Origin: Phycisphaerae bacterium
GTDB taxonomy: Bacteria; Planctomycetota; Phycisphaerae; JAJVII01
Assembly: GCA_022072085.1 (NCBI GenBank)
Contig: JAJVII010000034.1
Span: 1 to 64,000 of the forward strand
Direction of reading: 5' to 3'
Length of the DNA stretch: 64,000 nucleotides
Shown: positions 8,899-16,737 of the stretch, piece after piece
Layout of the letters: every line of letters starts with the position of its first letter
How positions within the stretch are numbered: the stretch's first letter is position 1
Made by a program: the position numbers and the translations under genes
The notes under the pieces: generated by a model
The model's input: the letters and a program-made list of their open reading frames with translations, nothing else
What the model was told of the DNA's origin: nothing
Database searches by the model: none

Positions 8899-9666
8899 TT
8901 ACGCCTTGCCCCACTTCTTGAGCGAGTCGAAGCTCATTCGCACGGCCTCCAGCGGCGGACGCTGCGGGCAGCGGTCCTGCTCGACGATGTACCACTTCAC
9001 GCCGACCTCGTCGGCGGCCTTGAATATCGGAGCGAAGTCGATCACGCCGTGGCCGACCTCGGCGAACGTGGGCTCGGCGCCGGCGGTCATGTCCTTGAGG
9101 TGCAGCAGTTCGCAGCGGCGGCCGAGGCGGCGGATCATCTCGACCGGGTCGTGCCCGGCGAACTTCGCCCAGTAGACGTCCAGTTCGGCGGTCACCTTTT
9201 CTCCGGCGGCTTCGAGCAGGATGTCGTACCCGTCGCGGCCGTCGAACTTCCTGAATTCGAACGCGTGGTTGTGATACGCCAGGCCCAGCCCGGCGTCGGC
9301 GAACCTGCGGGCGGCGTCGGCCAGCGTTCGGCCGACCGTCTTGAACCCGTCGGCGGTGTGATACTTCTCGTCCAGCCAGGGCAGCACGACGCGCGTGGCG
9401 CCGACGGCTTTGTGCAGGGCGATGACCTCGTCGGCCTTGTCGCGGATCGCGTCCAGGCCGGTGTGGTTGCTGACGGCCTTGAGGTTGAGCTTCTTCAGCA
9501 GGTCGGCCAGTTGCTGGGGCGACAGGCCATAGGTTCCCGCCAGTTCGACGCCGGCGTAGCCTATCCTGGCCACCTTGGCCAGCGTGCCGGGGAAGTCGGC
9601 CCTGCAATCGTCGCGAAGGGTGTACATCTGGAGTCCGACCGGGATGCGGGTCTTGGAGCTTGCCAT
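8899..9666 (-). CDS. Sugar phosphate isomerase/epimerase (xylose isomerase-like TIM barrel)
   Basis: Protein of 255 aa of the AP-endonuclease-2/IolE-type TIM-barrel family, which isomerises or epimerises sugars and inositols using a divalent metal. Metal-ligand type segments are visible: AGVELAG near 38, ELDVYWAK near 148, HLKD near 178 and a late WYIVEQD near 225. The start was set at ATG 9666, preceded by AAAGGATCC, because the longer frame adds 62 residues without domain character. There is no signal peptide, so it is cytosolic. It stands alone, divergent from the large lipoprotein at 9851. Substrate not deducible. Confidence 0.8.
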   Translation of the reverse strand: MASSKTRIPVGLQMYTLRDDCRADFPGTLAKVARIGYAGVELAGTYGLSPQQLADLLKKLNLKAVSNHTGLDAIRDKADEVIALHKAVGATRVVLPWLDEKYHTADGFKTVGRTLADAARRFADAGLGLAYHNHAFEFRKFDGRDGYDILLEAAGEKVTAELDVYWAKFAGHDPVEMIRRLGRRCELLHLKDMTAGAEPTFAEVGHGVIDFAPIFKAADEVGVKWYIVEQDRCPQRPPLEAVRMSFDSLKKWGKA

Positions 9667-9850
9667 GGCTGGATCCTTTCTGTTGGGCAAAGCGAACAGG
9701 GTAGCAACATCGGCCCCCGACGCAAGGGGGCCTGTTGAACGCCCACGAGCCCGCAGATAGAATCGGTCCGGTTCCGGTCGAATCGCCCGGGCGACCCGGA
9801 CCGAATGCGGCGCATCGCAGGTCCTGCCTTCCCATCCGAAAGGATCCGAC

Positions 9851-12800
9851 ATGTCGCGACACTCTCACTTGCACCTGTCACCGACGCGGGTGCTAACGAC
9901 ACTGGCCGCTCTGCTGATGGCGTCGGCTGCCGGCTGTGTGCGCTATGAACAACCTGACGGGGGCTCAGCCGTCCGGATGCTGCCGACGCCTGTGGCGTCG
10001 GGGGCGCAGGCGGTCCAGCCCCCGCGGGCCTACATGCTCGCGACCGGCGCGCTGACCGTCGCCCACCGCCAACTCGGCCTGCGCTACGCCGTGTTGACGC
10101 CGAGCTTTGACGGCGTGGTGGGCCCGTTCAACCTGCTGGCGCCGGTTCCGCTGAGCGAACTGCTGCGGCAGGTCGCCGACGCGACCAACACCCGCATCAC
10201 GCAGGTCAACGGCGTGACGGTGTTCGAGGGGCGCGGCTCGCCGACGCTTAGCGCGGCGGCGCTGGACGCGGCCGTCGCCGAGTTGGCCAGCCCCGGCCAG
10301 AGCGTGGCGGCGCGCAGCGCTCCGGCCGGAGGAGAGCCGGTCGTGGCGGGGCCGGCCGCCGGCGGGCCGTCGCTCCAGGCGGTCTTCGACGCGGGGCGCG
10401 CGTTCCAGCTTCGCGGGCTGGCGCCGCTGTCACGCCTGACCGACAGCGCCGACGAGCGCGTCCGGACGATGGCCGTGCGGCTGCTGGCTGAAACCGAGGG
10501 CGACCTGATGCTCGCGGAGTGGCCCGGCCGCGTGTCGGTCTTCGAGCTGATCCACGACGATCTGGACACCGAGTCGCTGATGTGGGCGATGGAGCAGGGC
10601 GGCCCGACCGGCGGGCTGGTCTGGGCGTCGGCGCTGAAGGTGCTGGCCTCGTCGCGGCACGCCGTGCTCACGCGGCACACATGGGAATACGTCTTCTACA
10701 AGACGCCGGGTACGATGCAGCTTGCGATGTGGGCCGTCGGACGCGTCAACGACGACTCTGCGGCCCGCGCCATGCGCAACCGCCCGGAAAAGACCTTCAC
10801 CAACTGGGAGTCCGACCGCTGGCTGGCGGCGATCAGCCTGGCGCGGCTGGACGTTGGCCGAATGGTGACGTTGTCCAAGAGCCCCGTTGCGCGGGTTCGC
10901 CAGGCGGCGGTCTTCGGTGCGGGCTTCGCGCCGCACGACCGCACCAGCGCCGCGGGGATCGTCGAACGCGGCCTGAAGGACGCGGACCCGACGGTGCGGT
11001 TCCTGGCCTGCCAGTCGGCGGCCCGGCTGGGCGGTGAGGAATGGGTCAAGCGGCTCAGTTCCATCGCGATGGATCGCACGCTGAGCGACGCGGACCGCAG
11101 CGCGGCCCTGGTCGGGCTGGCCCAGGTAAACGACCCCGGCGCCCGCAAGACCGTCGCGATGGCCTGCGAGGGCCAGACCCCCGCGGTGCGGGCGACGGCG
11201 GCCCGGATGCTGGGCGACATCGGCGGCATCGCGGCGCGCGACACGCTGCTGGGCATGACCGAGGACGCATCGGCGGCGGTGCGGGCCGAGGTCGTCTGCT
11301 CGCTCGGGCGGATCGGCGACAATGCGTCGGTCGCCAAGGCGTCGGCGATGCTGCTGGCGACGGACGCGACGACGGATCTGCGGATCGCGGCGATGATCGG
11401 CCTGGGCCGCGGCCGCAGCCCGGCGGCTGCCCCGGCGCTGTCCAAGGTGGCGCTGGACCCGACGCTGCCGGCGCGGGTGCGCGAGTACGGCATTCGCGGG
11501 CTGGCGGAACTGGCCGACCGGGCCGGCTCGGCAACGCTGCGGCAGATCGCGGACCTCAAGTCGCCGGTGCACGACTTCGAGGCCGTTCGGCACATCGAGC
11601 TGGCGACGCCGCAGCAGACAGCCGATTTCGTGATCCCCTTCCTGACCGCCGGCGACCGCTCGGACGTCTGCGCGGCGGCCAACCGGCTTTCGACGCTGGC
11701 CTACGGGCCGGGCGTGCGGGCGCTGCTGGAAGGCGGCGACGTGTTCGACAACTCCGAACGCATGCAGCACATGTGGGGCGCGGAGCGGTCGGCCAGCCCG
11801 AGCGTGACGGCGATGCTCATCGAGGCGGCGGCGAGCAACCGCGACAGCATCCGCAAGGCGTCGGCCAACTCGCTCCAGGGCGAAATCGACCCGCGGGCGA
11901 TCGACGCGCTGCTGGGGATGTGCCGCGACGGCAACGCCGCGGTGCGGCGGCTGGCGGCCAAGAGCCTTGGCTTCAACCTCGACCCGGCGGCTGTCCCCGT
12001 GCTTATCGACCTGGCGCTCAACGACGCGTCGGAGGCCGTCTACCCGGCGGCCATTCGCGCCCTGAGATGCCGCGACTGGGCCGGTCGTTCCGACGTGAAG
12101 GCCTGCTTCGCGAAGCTGGCCGCCACTGGACGCGACATCGGCGTGATCCCGCCCGAGACCCCTTCGGTCCGCGAGCAGCCGGACAACACCTTCGTCCTGC
12201 GCAAGTGGGCGGCCAACTATGACGATCTGGACGTCACCAACGTGACCTACGAGTCGAGCCTGACCTACGACAGCGACCGTGGCCGCGTGATCCAGTGGGG
12301 CGCCCACGGCCGCCGCGCCGACTCGCCGCAGGACGGGCAGACCTGGTTCTATGACGTCGCGGGCAACGAGTGGGACCGGCTGATCGACACCCGCCAGTGG
12401 CCCAACGGGCTCTGTCTGACCTGGGGAACGACCTACGACCCGGCCAACGAAGTGCTGGTCTCGCCGGTCAGCGGGCACGGCGGGCACGGGTGGGTCAACT
12501 ACCTGCGGGCCAATATGTCGAATTCCATCCCCTGGGTGATGGACGCCCGCACGGACCAGTGGCGCCGGGCCGCCCCACCGGAGGGGTTGGACTATGGCCT
12601 CAACCAGGTGCAGGGCAACTTCGCGCCGCAATACGACACGGTCGTCTTCCACTGGGGGCAGATCCAGACCTATGACGCCTACGACAACGCCTGGACCAAG
12701 TGGCGGGAGAAGAACAAGCGGCCGGCCTACGGCGACTCGGCCGGCTGGGATCCTGTTGTCGGCCGACTGATCTCGCTGTCGCCGGACAAGGTCGGCCGAA

Positions 12801-14068
12801 TGGAGACCTGGTCGTTCGATCCGCGGACGATGCTCTGGACGAACCTGAACGCGGCCAACGCGCCGCCGGGGCTGGTCAGCCGGCTGGTGTACGACTCGAC
12901 CAACGACGTGATGATAGGCTTCGCGTCGCGCGGCGGGCGGTCGAGCCTGGAGCCGTGGGTCTACCACCTGCGGCAGAACAAGTGGGAGCAGCCGCCGCCG
13001 CCCGACCCGGCGCCGCATTTCGGCAGCATCGACAGCGCCTATGACAGCCGCAACAACGTGGTCGTCTTCAGCGGCGGATGGGACAGCGGCTTCAGCGGCG
13101 AGACGACCCAGCGTGAGACCTGGACCTACCGCTACAAGGCCGGCACAGGTTCGGCGGTCCCGGCCAAGCTGCCGGGCCTCCAACTCGCCACCGGCAAGGG
13201 CGGGGCGGTGAACCTCTCGTGGGTCGCCGTCAAGGGCGCCGCCTTCGTCCGCGTGCTGCGCGGCAGCGGAGTCCACGCGTGGGAGGCGGACCTGACTCCG
13301 CTCAAGACGCTCGCCGGCGACGCGGCGGAGTTCGCCGACAACGGACTGGACGTCGCCAAGACCTGGTGGTACCGAGTCGAGGCCCTGGACGCCGCAGGCA
13401 AGGTCGTCGCCCAGTCGCGGCTGGCCCGCACGCGCCCCGCGGCGGTCGCCGAGGTCTGGGCCGGCTACACGGCCGGGGGCGTGCAGGTGAATTGGCTGGC
13501 GTCGGCCAGCGGCGACGTGGCCGGCTATCGCGTCTACCGCGCCGAGGTCGACTGGAAGAACCCCTACAACGAGAACTACCCTGCGTGGGACGTGGGCGCC
13601 AAGCTCAAGCTGGTCAGCGGCGACAAGCTCGTCGGCTCGACGAGTTTCCTGGACACGACCGCTGCCGCCGAAGGCGACGGCGACGAGGTGACCTGGCCGA
13701 TGCTGTCCAGCTACGTCGTCAAGCCGGTGAACCTGTGGGGCGTCGAGGGCGGCGGCTCGCCCGCGGTGGCGGCGATCCCCGACGTGCCCGGCCCGGTCCG
13801 GGTCATCCCCTGGGCCGACGGCCGACGTCTGGTGATCTGGGATCCGCCGCGCAGCGAAGCGACCGTCGGCTTCCACCTGACTCGCATGGACAGTTGGCAC
13901 CCGTACTCGGTCTACCGCTACAACGGCGCGCCGTTGAGTTGCATGGGCTTCTACGACGACGAGCCGTTCCCGACCAACGACCGGCGGCGGTACTACGTCA
14001 TCGGCGTGGACGGGCACGGCGTGATGGGCATCCCCAGCAGCGGCGAATGGAGCCACGGGTTTCCGTGA
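9851..14068 (+). CDS. Giant modular lipoprotein: STN-like, HEAT, kelch and FN3 modules
   Basis: Exported protein of 1405 aa with a lipobox-like SAAGC (Cys29). Residues about 60-125 resemble a secretin/TonB short N-terminal (STN) domain. Roughly 190-760 is a long HEAT solenoid (repeated ARxLGDIG/ARDTLLGM and SLGRIGD-like helices). Residues 800-1095 repeat a Tyr-Asp kelch/galactose-oxidase type blade (YDSDRGRVIQWG, YDPANEVLVSP, YDSRNNVVVFSGG). From 1097 three fibronectin-III-like segments follow (near 1097, 1200 and 1313). All modules are binding folds; I see no catalytic motif. It probably forms an operon with the transglutaminase-like gene 60 nt downstream. Envelope scaffolding or polymer binding is plausible. 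Exact role unknown. Confidence 0.75.
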   Translation: MSRHSHLHLSPTRVLTTLAALLMASAAGCVRYEQPDGGSAVRMLPTPVASGAQAVQPPRAYMLATGALTVAHRQLGLRYAVLTPSFDGVVGPFNLLAPVPLSELLRQVADATNTRITQVNGVTVFEGRGSPTLSAAALDAAVAELASPGQSVAARSAPAGGEPVVAGPAAGGPSLQAVFDAGRAFQLRGLAPLSRLTDSADERVRTMAVRLLAETEGDLMLAEWPGRVSVFELIHDDLDTESLMWAMEQGGPTGGLVWASALKVLASSRHAVLTRHTWEYVFYKTPGTMQLAMWAVGRVNDDSAARAMRNRPEKTFTNWESDRWLAAISLARLDVGRMVTLSKSPVARVRQAAVFGAGFAPHDRTSAAGIVERGLKDADPTVRFLACQSAARLGGEEWVKRLSSIAMDRTLSDADRSAALVGLAQVNDPGARKTVAMACEGQTPAVRATAARMLGDIGGIAARDTLLGMTEDASAAVRAEVVCSLGRIGDNASVAKASAMLLATDATTDLRIAAMIGLGRGRSPAAAPALSKVALDPTLPARVREYGIRGLAELADRAGSATLRQIADLKSPVHDFEAVRHIELATPQQTADFVIPFLTAGDRSDVCAAANRLSTLAYGPGVRALLEGGDVFDNSERMQHMWGAERSASPSVTAMLIEAAASNRDSIRKASANSLQGEIDPRAIDALLGMCRDGNAAVRRLAAKSLGFNLDPAAVPVLIDLALNDASEAVYPAAIRALRCRDWAGRSDVKACFAKLAATGRDIGVIPPETPSVREQPDNTFVLRKWAANYDDLDVTNVTYESSLTYDSDRGRVIQWGAHGRRADSPQDGQTWFYDVAGNEWDRLIDTRQWPNGLCLTWGTTYDPANEVLVSPVSGHGGHGWVNYLRANMSNSIPWVMDARTDQWRRAAPPEGLDYGLNQVQGNFAPQYDTVVFHWGQIQTYDAYDNAWTKWREKNKRPAYGDSAGWDPVVGRLISLSPDKVGRMETWSFDPRTMLWTNLNAANAPPGLVSRLVYDSTNDVMIGFASRGGRSSLEPWVYHLRQNKWEQPPPPDPAPHFGSIDSAYDSRNNVVVFSGGWDSGFSGETTQRETWTYRYKAGTGSAVPAKLPGLQLATGKGGAVNLSWVAVKGAAFVRVLRGSGVHAWEADLTPLKTLAGDAAEFADNGLDVAKTWWYRVEALDAAGKVVAQSRLARTRPAAVAEVWAGYTAGGVQVNWLASASGDVAGYRVYRAEVDWKNPYNENYPAWDVGAKLKLVSGDKLVGSTSFLDTTAAAEGDGDEVTWPMLSSYVVKPVNLWGVEGGGSPAVAAIPDVPGPVRVIPWADGRRLVIWDPPRSEATVGFHLTRMDSWHPYSVYRYNGAPLSCMGFYDDEPFPTNDRRRYYVIGVDGHGVMGIPSSGEWSHGFP

Positions 14069-14128
14069 CCGATGCGGGCCGGCGCTGCTCAAATTGCACA
14101 AACCGCCGGCCGCCGATACCATCATGGT

Positions 14129-15568
14129 ATGAGGCGTGCCGCGGTTTTCGTTGCTCTGCTGCCGGGTTTCCTGGCTGTCTCGGCGCCGGTGAGCGGCCAG
14201 GAGGACTCCAGCCAGACCGTGGTGATCTACTTCGTCCTGACCAATTCCTCCGACAGGCCCGCGACCGATGTCCGCTTCTGGGCGGTGCTGCCGGCGACCA
14301 ACGCCTACCAGGACATCGAGTCGATGACGATCTGGCCCGAGCCGGCGGTCAGCGTGCCCGACCGGCTCGGCCAGAAGCGCGTCGGCTGGTCGCTGGACCG
14401 CATCGAGCCCGGCAGCTCGGTCACCCTGATGGCGCTCATCCACGCGACGACCCACGCCGTGCGGATCGGCCGCGACTCCAAGCCGAAGGACAAGCCGTCG
14501 GCTGAGGAGCAGTTGGACTATCTCCGCGACGACCCGGACTGGTTCGACCTCAAGGAGGTGGCCGGGGCGACCCGGGGTTGGATCGCCCGACCCGCCGACG
14601 ACGACACCGGACGAGCCAGGCAGATCTTCGAATCCATCCGCAAGCAATGCCGCTACGTGCTGGACAACAAGCGTGACACGGCCGTTGATGTCATCCGCAC
14701 CCGGCAGGGCAGTTGCACCGAACTGGCGTTCGTCTTCATCGGCATGGCCCGGGCCAACGGCATTTCCGCCCGGATGTGCACCGGATGGGTCAATCGCAGC
14801 GGCGGTTCGCTGGACACGGTCAACCACCGCTGGGCCGAATACTGGGACGCCCGCTACGGATGGGTTCCCGTGGACCTGTCGCGGGCGATCAACCATGCAG
14901 CCAGCCGACCGGCTACCTACGACCCGAACCTCTACTTCGGCAGAGTGGCCGGGCAGTTCCTCGTCGTCCGCGACGACGGCGTGCAGCGTCCGAACGACAA
15001 CAACTGGAGCGGCTACCGGGCCAGCTTCCGCGGGGCGCTGCTCAACGTCGGACGGGCGTCGGCCTGGCAGGCGACGGGCAGCGCCGACGCCGAGCGCAAG
15101 CTCTTCGCCCAGGCGACGGCTTGCATGGACCAGATCCTCGCCGGCAAACCTCCGCCGTCACTGGGCGACTGGGCAGCCAAGGATTCCCCGCTCGCGCGCA
15201 ACCTGCTGCCGGGATTCCTGGGTTGCGGCTCGGACGCTCTGCGGCGGGAGGCGGCCAGGCGGCTGGCGGAGGGGCCCGATCCCAGCGCGTCAGCGGCGCT
15301 GTTGGCGACCGCCGGCCAGACCGCCGACGCAGTTTATCGGCAGTACCTCGTCGGACTGATCGACGGGATGCTCGCCAACCCCACGGCCAAGTTTCGCGGC
15401 GCGGTGGTCGCGGAGATCGGCCGGGCGCGTCTGGAACTTCTCCGCCCGCAGGCCGAGCGGATGCTTAAGGACGTCAGCCCCCTGGTACGCCAGTCGGCGC
15501 AAAGGACGATCGACCGCCTGGACAAGGCGAAGGCCACCACCCAGCCCGACGGCGGGCAGGACGACTGA
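14129..15568 (+). CDS. Secreted transglutaminase-like protein with HEAT tail
   Basis: Protein of 479 aa with a signal peptide (first ~24 residues, cleavage near VSG-Q). A DUF11-like beta region comes first. The transglutaminase/protease-like core carries the Cys-His-Asp triad in TRQGSCTELAFVF, VNHRWAEYW and WVPVDLS (about residues 190-255). The last ~120 residues are helical repeats like HEAT. Such cores act as proteases or amidases on envelope polymers or crosslink proteins. ATG 14129 was chosen because it begins at the signal peptide; no ribosome site precedes it and a palindrome covers it. It follows the giant modular lipoprotein and is convergent with lpxB. Confidence 0.8.
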   Translation: MRRAAVFVALLPGFLAVSAPVSGQEDSSQTVVIYFVLTNSSDRPATDVRFWAVLPATNAYQDIESMTIWPEPAVSVPDRLGQKRVGWSLDRIEPGSSVTLMALIHATTHAVRIGRDSKPKDKPSAEEQLDYLRDDPDWFDLKEVAGATRGWIARPADDDTGRARQIFESIRKQCRYVLDNKRDTAVDVIRTRQGSCTELAFVFIGMARANGISARMCTGWVNRSGGSLDTVNHRWAEYWDARYGWVPVDLSRAINHAASRPATYDPNLYFGRVAGQFLVVRDDGVQRPNDNNWSGYRASFRGALLNVGRASAWQATGSADAERKLFAQATACMDQILAGKPPPSLGDWAAKDSPLARNLLPGFLGCGSDALRREAARRLAEGPDPSASAALLATAGQTADAVYRQYLVGLIDGMLANPTAKFRGAVVAEIGRARLELLRPQAERMLKDVSPLVRQSAQRTIDRLDKAKATTQPDGGQDD

Positions 15569-15577
15569 CGCGACGGT

Positions 15578-16726
15578 TCAGTGGGGAGCGACGATTTCCG
15601 CGACCAACTCCGCCGTGCGCAGCGAGGCCCGCGACGCCGCCAGCGGCGCGGTCAGGGCCTTCAATTCCTCGCGCAGCCGGGCCAGGCCGCCGGCGTCAGC
15701 CAGCAGTGACGCTGCCGCGTCGATCACTTCGCGGTCGTCGCCGAACCACGGCATGAGTTCGGGCACGAGTTCGCGGGCGGCCAGGATGTTCACCAGCGAC
15801 AGCCACGGCGTCTTAACGACGTGTCGGCCGACCGCGTTCCACTGCCACCGCTTCACGCGATACATGATGACCATCGGTACTCCGAAACGGGCGACTTCGA
15901 GCGTCACCGAGCCGGAGACGACCAGAGCGGCGTCGGCCCAGGCGAGCACGTCGTGGATGCGTCCGGTCGCGACGGTGACGGGGACCTCGGCGGTGGCGAG
16001 GTAGGGGGCGATGTCGATCGAATGGCCGTGGCCCGGCGCCGGGGCCGCCAGCGCGAAGACCGCGTCGGGGTGACGGCGTTTCAACTCGGAGGCGGCGCGG
16101 AGTTGGGTCGGCAGGTGGTCGGCAATCTCGTGCCCGCGGCTGCCGGGCAGCAGGGCGACCTTGGGCGAGCCGGCCGGCAGGTTCGCGGCGGCCCACGCGG
16201 TATCAGGGACGAAGGAGGCCAGCGGCTCGAACAGCGGATGGCCGACAAACTCGGCGTCGATGCCGCGGTCGCGGAAGTATTGCTCCTCGAACGGCAGGAT
16301 GCAGGCGAGCTTGCGAACGCGGGCCCGCAGCCGGGCGGTCCGCCAGGCCCCCCACGCCCAGAGCTGCGGGGCGATGTAGTAGAGCACGGGCACGGCGTGA
16401 CGTCGGCTGCGCCCGGCCAGCGGCAGGTTCACCGTCGGCGAGTCGATCGGGATGTGCAGCGCCACCGGCTCGCGCTCGACGTAGCGGTCGAAGCGGAAGT
16501 AGTGGCCGAGCATCTCCGGCACGCGGGCGAACGAACCTGCCAGCATCGCGGAGCGCGACGTGAGGTCGACCAGCAGTTCGGCGCCGGCGTCGGCCATGCG
16601 CGGGCCGCCCATCGCGACGCAGCGTGCGTCGGGGATGCGGGCGCGGATGGCCCGGATGAGATTGCTCCCGTGCTGGTCGCCGCTGGCCTCGGCCGCGGTC
16701 AGGATGATGAGCGGGCCTTGCGTCAT
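15578..16726 (-). CDS. lpxB: Lipid-A-disaccharide synthase
   Basis: GT-B glycosyltransferase that joins UDP-2,3-diacylglucosamine and lipid X to make the lipid A disaccharide at the inner face of the cytoplasmic membrane. The start MTQGPLIILTAAEASGDQHG is the family signature for the nucleotide-sugar fold. YYIAPQLWAWG, FVGHPL, LLPGSRGHEI and SGSVTLEVA further support it. The length, 382 aa, is typical. A longer frame of 76 Arg-rich residues was rejected. It begins 11 nt after the stop of the TPR/PDZ lipoprotein gene, so the two are probably co-transcribed. It shows that this organism makes LPS. Slightly unusual is the replacement of the usual ENP region by EREPVALHIPIDSP. Confidence 0.92.
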   Translation of the reverse strand: MTQGPLIILTAAEASGDQHGSNLIRAIRARIPDARCVAMGGPRMADAGAELLVDLTSRSAMLAGSFARVPEMLGHYFRFDRYVEREPVALHIPIDSPTVNLPLAGRSRRHAVPVLYYIAPQLWAWGAWRTARLRARVRKLACILPFEEQYFRDRGIDAEFVGHPLFEPLASFVPDTAWAAANLPAGSPKVALLPGSRGHEIADHLPTQLRAASELKRRHPDAVFALAAPAPGHGHSIDIAPYLATAEVPVTVATGRIHDVLAWADAALVVSGSVTLEVARFGVPMVIMYRVKRWQWNAVGRHVVKTPWLSLVNILAARELVPELMPWFGDDREVIDAAASLLADAGGLARLREELKALTAPLAASRASLRTAELVAEIVAPH

Positions 16727-16737
16727 TTGACCCCGGC

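Noticed and set aside
9763-9804. Inverted repeat TCGGTCCGG/CCGGACCGA upstream of the modular lipoprotein
   Set aside because: Nine GC-rich pairs with a 24-nt loop are easily produced by chance at this composition; no other sign of function.
10430-14896. 1488-aa open frame on the minus strand across the modular lipoprotein gene
   Set aside because: Arg/Val/Asp-rich antisense shadow with no domain; the plus-strand frame has signal, HEAT and kelch repeats.
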